Assembly (NCBI RefSeq): GCF_965229315.1
Contig: NZ_CBDDJA010000002.1
Location: forward strand, 1,054,001-1,118,000
Reading direction: 5' to 3'
DNA length: 64,000 nucleotides
Source: Pelomonas sp965229315
GTDB lineage: Bacteria > Pseudomonadota > Gammaproteobacteria > Burkholderiales > Burkholderiaceae_C
The notes under the pieces were generated by a model. It was not told the origin of the DNA. It was given only the letters and a program-made list of their open reading frames with translations, and searched no databases. Positions 51,600-62,397 of this stretch are shown piece by piece; the first letter of the stretch is position 1; each line of letters begins with the position of its first letter. A program made the position numbers and the translations under genes.

Positions 51600-52745
51600 A
51601 TGAAACTGTTCAAGCACCTCGCCCTTGCCGCCGCCGCCAGCCTGGCCCTGGGCGCCCAGGCCGACATCAACGTCGGCGTGACCGTCTCTGCCACCGGCCC
51701 GGCCGCGTCGCTGGGCATCCCCGAGAAGAACACCATCGCGTTGATGCCGACGACCATCGGCGGCCAGAAGGTCAACTACATCGTCCTGGACGACGCCTCC
51801 GACACGACGACAGCCGTCGCCAACACGCGCAAGTTCATCACCGAGAACAAGGTTGACGTCGTCATCGGCTCGACCGTCACGCCCAACTCGCTGGCCATGA
51901 TCGACGCCGTGTCCGAGAGCGGCACGCCGATGATCTCGATGGCCGCCTCGGCGCGCATCGTCGAGCCCATGGACGCGAAGAAGAAGTGGGTCTTCAAGAC
52001 ACCGCAGAACGACATCATGATGACGCTGGCCATCATGACCCACATGGCCGACAACGGCGTCAAGACCGTGGGCTTCATCGGTTTTGCCGATGCCTACGGT
52101 GAAGGCTGGTGGGGCGAGTTCCAGAAGATCGCCGCGACCAAGAAGCTCAACGTCGTCGCGAGCGAACGTTACAACCGCACGGACACGTCCGTCACCGGCC
52201 AGGTGCTCAAGCTCGTGGCTGCCAAGCCCGACGCCATCCTCATCGCCGGCTCCGGCACGCCCGCCGCGCTGCCGCAGAAGGCGCTCAAGGAGCGCGGCTA
52301 CACCGGCAAGATCTACCAGACGCATGGCGTCGCCAACAACGACTTCCTGCGCGTGGGCGGCAAGGACGTGGAAGGCACGCTGCTGCCTTCGGGCCCGGTG
52401 CTGGTCGCCGCCCAGCTGCCGGCCGACCACCCGGTGAAGAAGAGCGCGTTGGACTACATCGCCAAGTACGAAGCCGCGAACGGCAAGGGCAGCGTGTCCA
52501 CCTTCGGCGGCCATGCCTGGGACGCCGGCCTGCTGCTGGCCGCCGCCGCGCCCGAAGCGCTGAAGAAGGCCCAGCCCGGCACGCCGGCCTTCCGCGCGGC
52601 GCTGCGTGATGCGCTGGAGAACGTGAAGAACGTGGCCGGCGCGCACGGCGTGTTCAACATGTCGCCGCAGGACCACCTGGGCCTGGACCAGCGCGCCCGC
52701 GTGATGGTCACCATCAAGGACGGCGCCTGGGTGTTGATCAAGTAA
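51600..52745 (+). CDS. Periplasmic substrate-binding protein (branched-chain amino acid ABC type)
   Basis: 381 residues from ATG 51600. Signal peptide MKLFKHLALAAAASLALGAQA, then the Leu/Ile/Val-binding-protein fold: INVGVTVSATGPAASLGIPE, SDTTTAVANTRKFITENKVDVV, KTVGFIGFADAYGEGWW. No permease or ATPase genes are adjacent. In the paa setting it may bind phenylacetate or another aromatic acid. Two GC-rich hairpins follow the stop. Confidence 0.9.
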   Translation: MKLFKHLALAAAASLALGAQADINVGVTVSATGPAASLGIPEKNTIALMPTTIGGQKVNYIVLDDASDTTTAVANTRKFITENKVDVVIGSTVTPNSLAMIDAVSESGTPMISMAASARIVEPMDAKKKWVFKTPQNDIMMTLAIMTHMADNGVKTVGFIGFADAYGEGWWGEFQKIAATKKLNVVASERYNRTDTSVTGQVLKLVAAKPDAILIAGSGTPAALPQKALKERGYTGKIYQTHGVANNDFLRVGGKDVEGTLLPSGPVLVAAQLPADHPVKKSALDYIAKYEAANGKGSVSTFGGHAWDAGLLLAAAAPEALKKAQPGTPAFRAALRDALENVKNVAGAHGVFNMSPQDHLGLDQRARVMVTIKDGAWVLIK

Positions 52746-52750
52746 GCGCT

Positions 52751-52800
52751 GGGCCGCGGCGCCCGCCGCGGCCCCCAGCCGCCCCGTGCCGGGGCGGCTT
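52751..52800 (+). terminator. Double hairpin, probable transcription terminator
   Basis: GGGCCGCGGC/GCCGCGGCCC (52751-52774) followed by AGCCGCCCC/GGGGCGGCT (52777-52799) and TTG. Directly after the binding-protein stop. The T run is short, so termination strength is uncertain. Confidence 0.6.
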
Positions 52801-52840
52801 GTCGAACGGCCGGCCTGGTGCGCGGCCCTGAGGATTTCAG

Positions 52841-54889
52841 ATGGCAGTTTCCACACTCCAGAGCTACATCGCCGGCCGCTGGGTCGGCGAGCGAGCGGCC
52901 AAGCCGCTGGCCAGCGCAATCAACGGCCGCGTCGTCGCCTACACGCACGAGGAGGGCCTGGACTTCGCCGAGGCCATGAGCTTCGCGCGCGGCACCGCGC
53001 TGCCCCGCCTGCTGCGCACGCACTTCCAGGACCGCGCCCGCGTGCTGAAGGCGCTGGCCACCTACCTGATGGAGCGCAAGGAGCAGCTCTACGCGATCAG
53101 CGCCCACACCGGCTCCACGCGCAGCGACTCGTGGATCGACATCGAAGGCGGCATCGGCACCTTGTTCGCGTACGCCTCCATCGGCGGCAAGGACCTGCCC
53201 AGCAGCAACGTGCTGCATGAGGGCCCGACCATGCGGCTGGGCGCCAACAACCACTTCATCGGCAGCCATGTGATGGTGCCCAAGCGCGGCGTCGCGCTGC
53301 ACATCAACGCCTTCAACTTCCCCATGTGGGGCATGCTGGAGAAGTTCGCGCCCAGCTTCCTGGCCGGCATGCCTTGCCTGGTCAAGCCCGCCACGGCGAC
53401 GAGTTATGTGGCCGAGGCTTGCGTGCGGCTCATCGTCGAGTCCGGCTTGGTGCCGGTCGGCGCGCTGCAGCTCATCGTCGGCGGCACGGGCGACCTGTTT
53501 GAGCGGCTGGATGAATCCGATGTCGTCACCTTCACCGGCAGTGCCGACACCGCGCTGATGCTGAAGGCTCACCCCAACCTGCTCAAGAAGAGCATCCCCT
53601 TCAACGCGGAAGCGGACAGCCTGAACTGCGCCATCCTCGCGCCCGACGTGACGCCGGACGATCCGGAATTCGACCTCTTCGTCAAGGAAGTGGCCCGCGA
53701 GATGACGGCCAAGGCCGGCCAGAAATGCACGGCCATCCGCCGCACCATCGTGCCGGCCAACCTCGTCGATGCCGTCGCCACGGCGCTGAAGGCGCGACTG
53801 TCCAAGACGGTGGTGGGCGACCCCGCCGTCGAGGGCGTGCGCATGGGCGCGCTGGCCAGCAAGGCGCAGCAGGCCGATGTGGCCGAGCGCGTCGCGCAAC
53901 TGGCACAGAACTGCGAGCTGCTGTTCAGCGAGCGTGATGGCTTCGCGCCCAAGGGCGAGGGCGTCGGCGACGGCGCCTTCTTTGCGCCCACGCTGCTGCT
54001 GGCGCGCGACTCCGCCACCAGCGACGCCCATCACCTGGAAGCCTTCGGCCCGGTGACGACGCTGCTGCCCTACGGTGATTTCGACGAGGCGCTGCACCTG
54101 GCGACGCTCGGCCGCGGCAGCCTGGTCGGCACCATTTGCACGAAGACCCCGGCGCTGGCCGCGCAGGCCGTGCCGACCTTCGCGGCCTGGCATGGCCGCA
54201 TGCTGGTGCTGGACCGCGAGGCGGCGCTGGAGAACACCGGCCACGGCTCGCCTCTCCCGAAGCTCAAGCATGGCGGCCCCGGCCGCGCGGGCGGCGGCGA
54301 AGAACTGGGCGGCCTGCGTGCCGTCAAGCACTACCTGCAGCGCTGCGCGGTGCAGGGCTCGCCGACGATGATCTCGGCCATCACCGGCGAGTACCAGCGC
54401 GGCGGCGTCGTCACCGAGAGCGACATCCACCCGTTCCGCCGCTACTTCGAGGACGTCGAGGTCGGCATGAGCCTGCTGACGCACCGCCGCACGGTGGGCG
54501 AGGCCGACATCGTCGCGTTCGGCGGCCTGTCGGGCGACTACTTCTACATGCACTTCGACGACGTGGCGGCCAAGGCCTCGCCCTTCGGCCAGCGCATCGC
54601 CCACGGCTACTTCGTGCTGTCGGCCGCCGCTGGCCTGTTCGTCAGCCCGGCGCCGGGCCCGGTGCTCGCGAACTACGGCCTGGAGAACCTGCGCTTCGTG
54701 ACGCCGGTCGCCATCGGCGACACCATCCAGGCGCGCCTGACCGCCAAACGCAAGATCGACCGCCCGCCGCGCGACGACCAGCCAGCCCAGGGTGTCATCG
54801 GCTGGGACGTGGCCGTGACCAACCAGCGCGGCGAGCTGTGCGCGAGCTACGAGATCCTGACGCTGGTGGCCAAGCGGGTGGCGGGCTGA
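52841..54889 (+). CDS. paaZ: Bifunctional oxepin-CoA hydrolase / 3-oxo-5,6-dehydrosuberyl-CoA semialdehyde dehydrogenase
   Basis: 682 residues. N-terminal aldehyde dehydrogenase domain (about 1-520): INAFNFPMWGMLEKFAP, catalytic Glu257 in PFNAEADS and catalytic Cys296 in AGQKCTAIRR, matching E. coli PaaZ positions 256 and 295. C-terminal MaoC-like hydratase (about 535-682): FGGLSGDYFYMHFDD, FGQRIAHGYFVLS. Opens the oxepin ring and oxidises the aldehyde. The last base is shared with the MmcQ start (TGATGG). Confidence 0.95.
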   Translation: MAVSTLQSYIAGRWVGERAAKPLASAINGRVVAYTHEEGLDFAEAMSFARGTALPRLLRTHFQDRARVLKALATYLMERKEQLYAISAHTGSTRSDSWIDIEGGIGTLFAYASIGGKDLPSSNVLHEGPTMRLGANNHFIGSHVMVPKRGVALHINAFNFPMWGMLEKFAPSFLAGMPCLVKPATATSYVAEACVRLIVESGLVPVGALQLIVGGTGDLFERLDESDVVTFTGSADTALMLKAHPNLLKKSIPFNAEADSLNCAILAPDVTPDDPEFDLFVKEVAREMTAKAGQKCTAIRRTIVPANLVDAVATALKARLSKTVVGDPAVEGVRMGALASKAQQADVAERVAQLAQNCELLFSERDGFAPKGEGVGDGAFFAPTLLLARDSATSDAHHLEAFGPVTTLLPYGDFDEALHLATLGRGSLVGTICTKTPALAAQAVPTFAAWHGRMLVLDREAALENTGHGSPLPKLKHGGPGRAGGGEELGGLRAVKHYLQRCAVQGSPTMISAITGEYQRGGVVTESDIHPFRRYFEDVEVGMSLLTHRRTVGEADIVAFGGLSGDYFYMHFDDVAAKASPFGQRIAHGYFVLSAAAGLFVSPAPGPVLANYGLENLRFVTPVAIGDTIQARLTAKRKIDRPPRDDQPAQGVIGWDVAVTNQRGELCASYEILTLVAKRVAG

Positions 54890-55221
54890 TGGATGCCGGC
54901 AAGGCCCGCGAACTCGCGCTGGCCTTGCCCGGTGCGGTCGAGACACCGCACCACGACCTGACCTCGTTCCGACTGCCTGGCGCAAAAGCTGGAACGACGG
55001 GCCGCATCTTCGCCACGATGACGCCGGACGGTGCCGAGCTGCGCGTGTTCATCCGGAACGACGATGCCCGCGACGCATGGATTGCCCGCGAGGCGGGTGT
55101 GGTCGAGCCGTTGTTCTGGGGCGCCAAGCGCTGCGGCGTGAAGCTGCGACTGGCGAAGGCCAGGCCCGGCTGGGTCGCTGAACTGCTGGCCGAAGCCTGG
55201 CGCGACCTGGGTGGCCGCTGA
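54889..55221 (+). CDS. MmcQ/YjbR family protein
   Basis: 110 residues from ATG 54889. Family pattern: LALPGAVETPHHDLTSFRL near the N-terminus, GRIFATMTPDG, and WGAKRCGVKLRLAKARPGWVAELLAEAW. CyaY-like fold proteins of unknown biochemical role, often annotated as DNA-binding. Overlaps the paaZ stop by 1 bp, so it is probably co-transcribed. Confidence 0.9.
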   Translation: MDAGKARELALALPGAVETPHHDLTSFRLPGAKAGTTGRIFATMTPDGAELRVFIRNDDARDAWIAREAGVVEPLFWGAKRCGVKLRLAKARPGWVAELLAEAWRDLGGR

Positions 55222-55224
55222 AGC

Positions 55225-55968
55225 TCAGCGCGCCAGCGTGCCTTCGCCGCCCGCTGTGGCCTCGGCCTTCAGGTCCGCACGGCGGGCGCCGGTGAAGCGC
55301 TTGGACCAGTACGAATCGCGCATGTCCTCCACGCGCACGGCGCTGCCGGTGCGGGGGGCGTGGATGAACTTGCCCTCGCCGACGTAGATGCCCACGTGGC
55401 TGAATGTGGCGCGCATGGTGTTGAAGAACACCAGGTCGCCGGGCTTGAGCTCGTCCTTGCGGATGGGCAGCAGCGTGCTGGACTTGGCCTGTTCATCGGC
55501 GCGGCGCGGCAGCACCAGGCCCACGCTCATCTCGAAGATATGGCGCGTGAAGCCGCTGCAGTCGAAGCCGTTCTCCACCGAGTTGCCGCCGCGCGTGTAG
55601 CGCACGCCCAGGAAGTTCATCGCCGACAGCACGAGGTCGGACGCCGTGTCGCGCACGCTGCTCAGCAGCCGCGACGGGCCGCTGGGCTCGGCGGCGTTCA
55701 ACAGGCCGCGCTCGCTGAGGAAGCGGCTGACGGCGTCCTGCGTCGGCGCCTGCTGGACCGGCGCGGGCTGGGCCGTCGTCTTTGCGGAGGCCTTTGCTTC
55801 GGCGCTGGCCTGCTGCTGCAGGCTCTGGCCATAGGCGCCCATCATCGTGCCGGGCGGCGGGTTCACGGCAGCCTGGGCCACGCCCTGCGCATGCGCGGCG
55901 CAACCGGCGGCCAGGAGGCACACGGCGGCGATGCGATTCAGCAGGGCGACGGGGGAAACCAGGTGCAT
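55225..55968 (-). CDS. Exported NlpC/P60 (C40) cell-wall peptidase
   Basis: 247 residues from ATG 55968. Signal peptide RIAAVCLLAAGCAAHAQG; Pro/Ala/Gln-rich linker (about 25-95); C-terminal NlpC/P60 domain with catalytic Cys in NGFDCSGFTRHIF, His in ATFSHVGIYVGEGKFIHAP. Cleaves peptidoglycan stem peptides. It is convergent with the MmcQ gene, 3 bp apart. Confidence 0.92.
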   Translation of the reverse strand: MHLVSPVALLNRIAAVCLLAAGCAAHAQGVAQAAVNPPPGTMMGAYGQSLQQQASAEAKASAKTTAQPAPVQQAPTQDAVSRFLSERGLLNAAEPSGPSRLLSSVRDTASDLVLSAMNFLGVRYTRGGNSVENGFDCSGFTRHIFEMSVGLVLPRRADEQAKSSTLLPIRKDELKPGDLVFFNTMRATFSHVGIYVGEGKFIHAPRTGSAVRVEDMRDSYWSKRFTGARRADLKAEATAGGEGTLAR

Positions 55969-56203
55969 TCGGGAGAACGGGGACCGGGACCAGGAGCGAG
56001 CCGCAAGCGGTCGCGATAGCGGAGGTGGGACAGCGGCACGCAGGGTATTTGGGGGACCTGGCACCGTCAATCGAAGCGGGCGTAAAGCATGTAATTATCA
56101 GGGCAAACCCCGGCATGACCGACGAAGAAGTCCGCGTAAACCCTGAATTGCATCACGTCGCCCGGGTCAGATCGCAGTCAGTGCCCCTGCTCACACTTCC
56201 CTC

Positions 56204-58114
56204 ATGACGCAGACCTACGCCGATTTCCACCGCCGCTCCTTGACCGACCGCGACGCCTTCTGGGCCGAGCAGGCCGCACGCATCGACTGGCAGACGCCGC
56301 CGCAGCAGATCTGCGATGCGAGCCGGCCGCCGTTTGCGCGCTGGTTCGTGGGCGGCACCACCAACCTGTGCCACAACGCCGTGGACCGGCACGCCGCCGC
56401 GCGGCCCGAGGACCGCGCGCTGGTGTGGGTCTCCACCGAGGTGGGCCAGGAGCGGGTGTACAGCTTCGCCGAGTTGCTGGCCGAGGTCGAGGCCTTTGCC
56501 GCCATCCTCGCCGCGCAGGGCGTGGTGCAGGGCGACCGCGTGCTGATCTACATGCCCATGATCCCCGAGGCGGCGTTTGCCATGCTGGCCTGTGCGCGCA
56601 TCGGCGCCATCCATTCGGTCGTGTTCGGCGGCTTCGCGTCGGTGAGCCTGGCCAGCCGCATCGACGATGCCGGCCCGAAGCTGATCGTCAGCGCCGATGC
56701 CGGCAGCCGCGGCGGCAAGCGCATCGCCTACAAGCCACTGCTCGACGAGGCCATCGCGCTGTCCACGCACCATCCCGCCGCCGTGCTGATGGTGGACCGC
56801 GGCCTCGTGGCGTTCGAGCGTGTGGCCGGGCGCGACCTGGACTATGCCGACCTGCGCCGCCGGTACTGGGGCCAGCGCGTGCCCTGCGCCTGGCTGGAGT
56901 CCAACACGCCGAGCTACACGCTCTACACCAGCGGCACGACCGGCAAGCCCAAGGGCGTGCAGCGCGACGTGGGCGGGTACGCGGTGGCGCTGGCCACGAG
57001 CATGGACTGGATCTTCGGCGGCAAGCCCGGCGAGACCTATTTCTCCACCAGCGACATCGGCTGGGTCGTGGGGCACAGCTACATCGTCTACGGCCCGCTC
57101 ATCCACGGCATGGCGACGCTGATGTTCGAGGGCACGCCGGTCAACCCTGACGCCGCGGTGCTGTGGCGCCTGGTCGAGAAGTACCGGGTCACGGTGATGT
57201 TCAGCGCGCCCACCGCCGTGCGCGTGCTGAAGAAGCACGACGCGGCGCTGCTCAAGCGCCATGACCTGTCTTCCTTGCGCGCGCTGTTCCTGGCCGGCGA
57301 GCCGCTGGACGAGCCCACCGTGCGCTGGATCGCGGAGGCCTTGGGCGTGCCCATCATCGACAACTACTGGCAGACCGAGACCGGCTGGCCGCTGCTGACG
57401 GTGGCGCATCACATCCCCGGCGTGCAGGCCGTGCCCACGCGCTTCGGCTCGCCCGGCGTGCCCATGTATGGCTACGACGTGAAGTTGCTGGACGAGATCA
57501 GCGGCGCCGAGCTGACAGAGCCCGACCAGAAGGGCGTGCTGGTCATCGAGCATCCGCTGCCGCCGGGCGCGCTGCAGACGGTGTGGCGCGACGACGCACG
57601 CTTCGTCGACACCTACTGGAAGAGCGTGCCGGGGCGTGACCAGGCCCCGGTCTACTCCACCTTCGACTGGGCCACGCGCGATGCGGACGGCTACACCTTC
57701 ATCCTCGGCCGCACGGATGACGTCATCAACGTGGCCGGCCACCGCCTGGGCACGCGCGAGATCGAGGAAAGCATCTCCAGCCATGCGGCCGTGGCCGAGG
57801 TCGCCGTGGTGGGCGTGGCCGACGCGCTCAAGGGCCAGGTCGCCGTCGCCTTCGCCGTGTTGCGCGACCCCGGCCAGGCCTCGCTGGCGCTGGAGGGCGA
57901 GGTCATGAAGCATGTCGACGCGCAACTGGGCGCCGTGGCGCGGCCGGCGCGGGTGCACTTCGTGACGCTGTTGCCCAAGACCCGCTCCGGCAAGCTGCTG
58001 CGCCGCGCGCTGCAGGCCGTGGCCGAGGGCCGCGACCCCGGCGACCTGACGACGCTGGACGACCCGACCGCGCTGGCGCAGGTCAAGGCGCTGCTGGGCA
58101 TGGCGAACGGCTGA
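56204..58114 (+). CDS. prpE: Propionyl-CoA synthetase-type acyl-CoA ligase
   Basis: 636 residues. ANL superfamily: YTSGTTGKPKGVQRDVGGYA (P-loop), DNYWQTETGWPLL, and C-terminal TRSGKLLRRALQAV with the conserved catalytic lysine that is subject to acetylation. The length and the PTRFGSPGVPMYGYDV block fit PrpE rather than acetyl-CoA synthetase. Activates propionate (and probably other short acids). Stand-alone; the 235 bp upstream hold nothing I can identify. Confidence 0.9.
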   Translation: MTQTYADFHRRSLTDRDAFWAEQAARIDWQTPPQQICDASRPPFARWFVGGTTNLCHNAVDRHAAARPEDRALVWVSTEVGQERVYSFAELLAEVEAFAAILAAQGVVQGDRVLIYMPMIPEAAFAMLACARIGAIHSVVFGGFASVSLASRIDDAGPKLIVSADAGSRGGKRIAYKPLLDEAIALSTHHPAAVLMVDRGLVAFERVAGRDLDYADLRRRYWGQRVPCAWLESNTPSYTLYTSGTTGKPKGVQRDVGGYAVALATSMDWIFGGKPGETYFSTSDIGWVVGHSYIVYGPLIHGMATLMFEGTPVNPDAAVLWRLVEKYRVTVMFSAPTAVRVLKKHDAALLKRHDLSSLRALFLAGEPLDEPTVRWIAEALGVPIIDNYWQTETGWPLLTVAHHIPGVQAVPTRFGSPGVPMYGYDVKLLDEISGAELTEPDQKGVLVIEHPLPPGALQTVWRDDARFVDTYWKSVPGRDQAPVYSTFDWATRDADGYTFILGRTDDVINVAGHRLGTREIEESISSHAAVAEVAVVGVADALKGQVAVAFAVLRDPGQASLALEGEVMKHVDAQLGAVARPARVHFVTLLPKTRSGKLLRRALQAVAEGRDPGDLTTLDDPTALAQVKALLGMANG

Positions 58115-58160
58115 GCGGCATTCGCACGCCAGAATCGCGCCCTTCCCACAAGGAGACGCG

Positions 58161-60140
58161 ATGAAACCCGTCCTGACCCCGTTGGCCGTGCTGGCCCTGA
58201 CCTTCGCTGCCGCGACCGCACAGGCGCAGCCCAAGCTGCCCGCTCCCAACTTCCCGACCTTCGGCGCCGTGGCCGATGTCGACACCGCCTGCGATACCGG
58301 GCTGAAAGGTGCGAAACAGCGCGTGCAGGCGCTGGAGAAGCGCCGCGTCGACGCCGGCTGGCTGGCTGCCTACGACGACCTGACGGTCTACCTCGAAGAC
58401 CACCAGGGCCCGACCGACTTCGTCCTCAACGTGCATCCGGACAAGGCCGTGCGCGACGCCGCGCAGGCCTGCTCGCTGCGCTGGGCCGACTTCGCCTCCA
58501 GCCTGGGCCAGAACGAGAAGCTCTACCGCGCGCTGCGCAAGGCGCCCAAGAAGGACGGCATCGACGCCGAGTTCGTGCGTCTGGCCTCGGGCCAGTTCGA
58601 AGACAGCGGCGTGGCGCTGCCTGCGCCTAAGCGTGCGCGCGCCAAGCAGATCCTGGACAAGCTGACCGAACTGGACCAGCAGTTCAACAAGAACATCCGT
58701 GACGCCGGCACGCGCGTCGCCTTCACCGAGGCCGAACTCAAGGGCGTGCCCGCCGGCGTCTGGGAAACCGCCAAGCGCGACGACCAGGGCCGCATCCTGC
58801 TGGGCGTGGACTACCCGAGCTACGTGCCCGTCATGCGCAGCGCCGAGAGCGGCGAGGCGCGCCAGCGCATGTGGCTGGCCAAGACCAACGAGGGCGGCCA
58901 GCCCAACCTGGACCTGCTGGCGCAGATCGCGACGCTGCGCGGCGAGTACGCCAGGCTGTTCGGCTACGACAACTACGTGGACTTCAACCTGCGCCGCCAG
59001 ATGGCCAGGGACGGTGCGACGGCGACCCGCTTCCTCGACTCCGTGACCGGCGCCGTGAATGCCCGCGAGAAGGCCGAGCTGCGGGAGCTGCGCGCCGCCA
59101 AGGCCCAGCATCTCGGCACGCAGCTGGAGCTGACCCAGGTGGAGCGCTGGGACGCCACGTTCTACGGCGAGCGCGTGAAGCTGCAGAAGTTCAGCGTCGA
59201 CCAGAACGCCTTCCGTCCCTACTTCCCGCCGCAGGCCAGCCTGCAGTTCGCGATGCACATCATCGAGAAGCTGATGGGCGTGAAGTACGAGCGCGTCACC
59301 AACCCGCTCTGGCACGACGAAGCCCAGACCTATGTCGTCAGCGACGTGGCCACGGGCAAGGCCATCGCGCAGATGTACGTGGACCTGTACCCGCGCGACG
59401 GCAAGTACAACCACGCGGCGGTCTGGCCGCTGCGCGGCAGCGCCACGCGCGTCGCCCGCACGCCGGTGGCGGCGCTGGTCGTCAACTTCGACCGCGACGG
59501 GCTGACGCTGGACGAGGTGGAGACGCTGCTGCACGAGCTGGGCCATGCGGTGCACGTGAACCTGTCCAAGACCCGCTACGCGGCCACGTCGGGCACGACG
59601 GTCATGCACGACTTCGTCGAGGCGCCGTCGCAGATGCTGGAGGACTGGGTCTACGACAAGAACGTGCTCAAGCTGATGCAGGAGGTCTGCCCCACCTGCA
59701 AGCCCGTGCCCGACGAGATGGTGGACCAGGCGCTCGCCGCCAAGCACTACGGCAAGGGCGGCCAGTTCGGCCGCCAGCACCTGTACGCGAGCTACGACCT
59801 GGCGCTGCACCAAAGCGCCAAGCCCGAGCCGCTGCCGCTGTGGGCCCGCATGGAAGGCACGACACCGCTGGGCTACGTGCCCGGCACGATGTTCCCCGCC
59901 GGCTTCGCCCACATCGCCGGCGGCTACGGCGCGGGCTATTACGGCTACCTGTGGAGCCTGGTGGTCGCCATGGACCTGCGCACCGCGTTTGCGGCCGACA
60001 AGCTCAGCCCGGAGGTGGGCAAGCGCTACCGCGACCTGGTGCTGGGGCAGGGCGCGCAGAAGCCGGCGCCGTTGCTGGTCAAGGACTTCCTGGGTCGTGA
60101 ATCGAACTCGCAGGCGTTCTTTGACTATCTGAAGAAGTAA
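58161..60140 (+). CDS. Exported M3-family metallopeptidase (thimet oligopeptidase-like)
   Basis: 659 residues. Signal peptide MKPVLTPLAVLALTFAAATAQAQ; zinc motif in LLHELGHAVHVNLS with the M3A downstream block DFVEAPSQMLEDWVYD. Length and motif fit oligopeptidase A/thimet types carrying a leader. Would degrade short peptides in the periplasm. Preceded by AAGGAG. The 270 bp after it contain two nested palindromes. Confidence 0.92.
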   Translation: MKPVLTPLAVLALTFAAATAQAQPKLPAPNFPTFGAVADVDTACDTGLKGAKQRVQALEKRRVDAGWLAAYDDLTVYLEDHQGPTDFVLNVHPDKAVRDAAQACSLRWADFASSLGQNEKLYRALRKAPKKDGIDAEFVRLASGQFEDSGVALPAPKRARAKQILDKLTELDQQFNKNIRDAGTRVAFTEAELKGVPAGVWETAKRDDQGRILLGVDYPSYVPVMRSAESGEARQRMWLAKTNEGGQPNLDLLAQIATLRGEYARLFGYDNYVDFNLRRQMARDGATATRFLDSVTGAVNAREKAELRELRAAKAQHLGTQLELTQVERWDATFYGERVKLQKFSVDQNAFRPYFPPQASLQFAMHIIEKLMGVKYERVTNPLWHDEAQTYVVSDVATGKAIAQMYVDLYPRDGKYNHAAVWPLRGSATRVARTPVAALVVNFDRDGLTLDEVETLLHELGHAVHVNLSKTRYAATSGTTVMHDFVEAPSQMLEDWVYDKNVLKLMQEVCPTCKPVPDEMVDQALAAKHYGKGGQFGRQHLYASYDLALHQSAKPEPLPLWARMEGTTPLGYVPGTMFPAGFAHIAGGYGAGYYGYLWSLVVAMDLRTAFAADKLSPEVGKRYRDLVLGQGAQKPAPLLVKDFLGRESNSQAFFDYLKK

Positions 60141-60160
60141 TTTGTTGGGTGGGGTGGGGC

Positions 60161-60252
60161 GCAGGAGGTCGGGTGGGCCTGATGCTCCATGTCCCCCGGC
60201 CGCTGCGCGGCCTCCTCCTTTACTTGCGCATCAGGCCCACCCGCCCTCCTGC
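60161..60252. repeat. Nested palindromic element 1
   Basis: 25-base arms (60161-60185 and 60228-60252) complementary except for one T/C mismatch, enclosing a 42-base core with its own GGCCGC-TGC-GCGGCC hairpin. Read on the minus strand, the core matches that of element 2: GCA(A/G)GT(A/C)AAGGAGGAGG, hairpin, GGGGGACA(T/C)GGA. Confidence 0.92.
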
Positions 60253-60303
60253 TTGCGCGGCGTCCGGTTTCTAGGACGAGGCCGTCCGGTAGATGGCCGG
60301 GTT

Positions 60304-60384
60304 GCGGGGGTGTGCAATTGCGCAGGTCAAGGAGGAGGGCCGGCTTGCCGGCCCGGGGGACACGGAGCAATTGCACACCGCCGC
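60304..60384. repeat. Nested palindromic element 2
   Basis: 18-base arms (60304-60321 and 60367-60384) with one G/G mismatch, enclosing a 45-base core with the hairpin GGGCCGGC-TT-GCCGGCCC. The arms share no obvious sequence with those of element 1 apart from the inner GC, yet the core is conserved and in opposite orientation. Intervening sequence 60253-60303 and 60385-60409 shows no gene. Confidence 0.92.
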
Positions 60385-60409
60385 GGGCCGACCCAGCCGA
60401 ATCGTGGCG

Positions 60410-60886
60410 TCAGCTTGCGCAGCTACCCGACCCGCAACTTTGGCTGGCGCCCTCGGCCGCTACCTCGCGGCACTCGCCGGTCGCCGGGTCGAAACCGCGC
60501 TGCGCCATCGTGAACACCAGGGCTGCGTCCATCATCTCGGCATGCTGCGGAAACCACCCGGCCAGCTCCGTGCGCAGGATGTTCAGCGGCTCGCGGTCGT
60601 TCAGCTCGTTGGCATAGCGCAGCGCCTCGCGCATCACGTTCAGCACCATCGCGTGCTGGCTGGCGTGGCAGTTCTGCGGCTCGAAGCCGCAGCGGGCCAT
60701 CCAGTCCTCCTCCATCGCGAAGTGCGCCTCGGTGTGGGCCAGCAGCGCCTGGTAGGCGGGCAGGGCGTCGCCGCCGCCATCCAGCGCGGCGCCGAAGGCG
60801 TTCAGCAGGTCGACGAACTCGTGGTGGGTGGTGTCCAGCGTGGGCTGGTTCAACGTGAGGGAATCGGTCCAGGCGAGCGTGGTCAT
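60410..60886 (-). CDS. Bacteriohemerythrin
   Basis: 158 residues. Iron ligands in order: TLDTTHHEF, HTEAHFAMEE, CHASQHAMV and FPQHAEMMDAAL, matching the hemerythrin five-His, two-carboxylate diiron site. Binds O2 reversibly or senses O2/NO; may deliver oxygen to oxygenases such as PaaABCE, which is inference only. A Ser/Gly/Cys-rich tail (SQSCGSGSCAS) follows the domain. Confidence 0.93.
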   Translation of the reverse strand: MTTLAWTDSLTLNQPTLDTTHHEFVDLLNAFGAALDGGGDALPAYQALLAHTEAHFAMEEDWMARCGFEPQNCHASQHAMVLNVMREALRYANELNDREPLNILRTELAGWFPQHAEMMDAALVFTMAQRGFDPATGECREVAAEGASQSCGSGSCAS

Positions 60887-60930
60887 GGCGCAATGCTAGG
60901 CAGGCGGTGATGCAGGTGTCTTGACAGGGC

Positions 60931-62328
<1,398 letters not shown>

Positions 62329-62397
62329 GGGAAGAATCACGGCAGGAGACGCGCAAAATGCGGCGCAGCCCCCGATTATCGGACGCGACCCAGCCCC

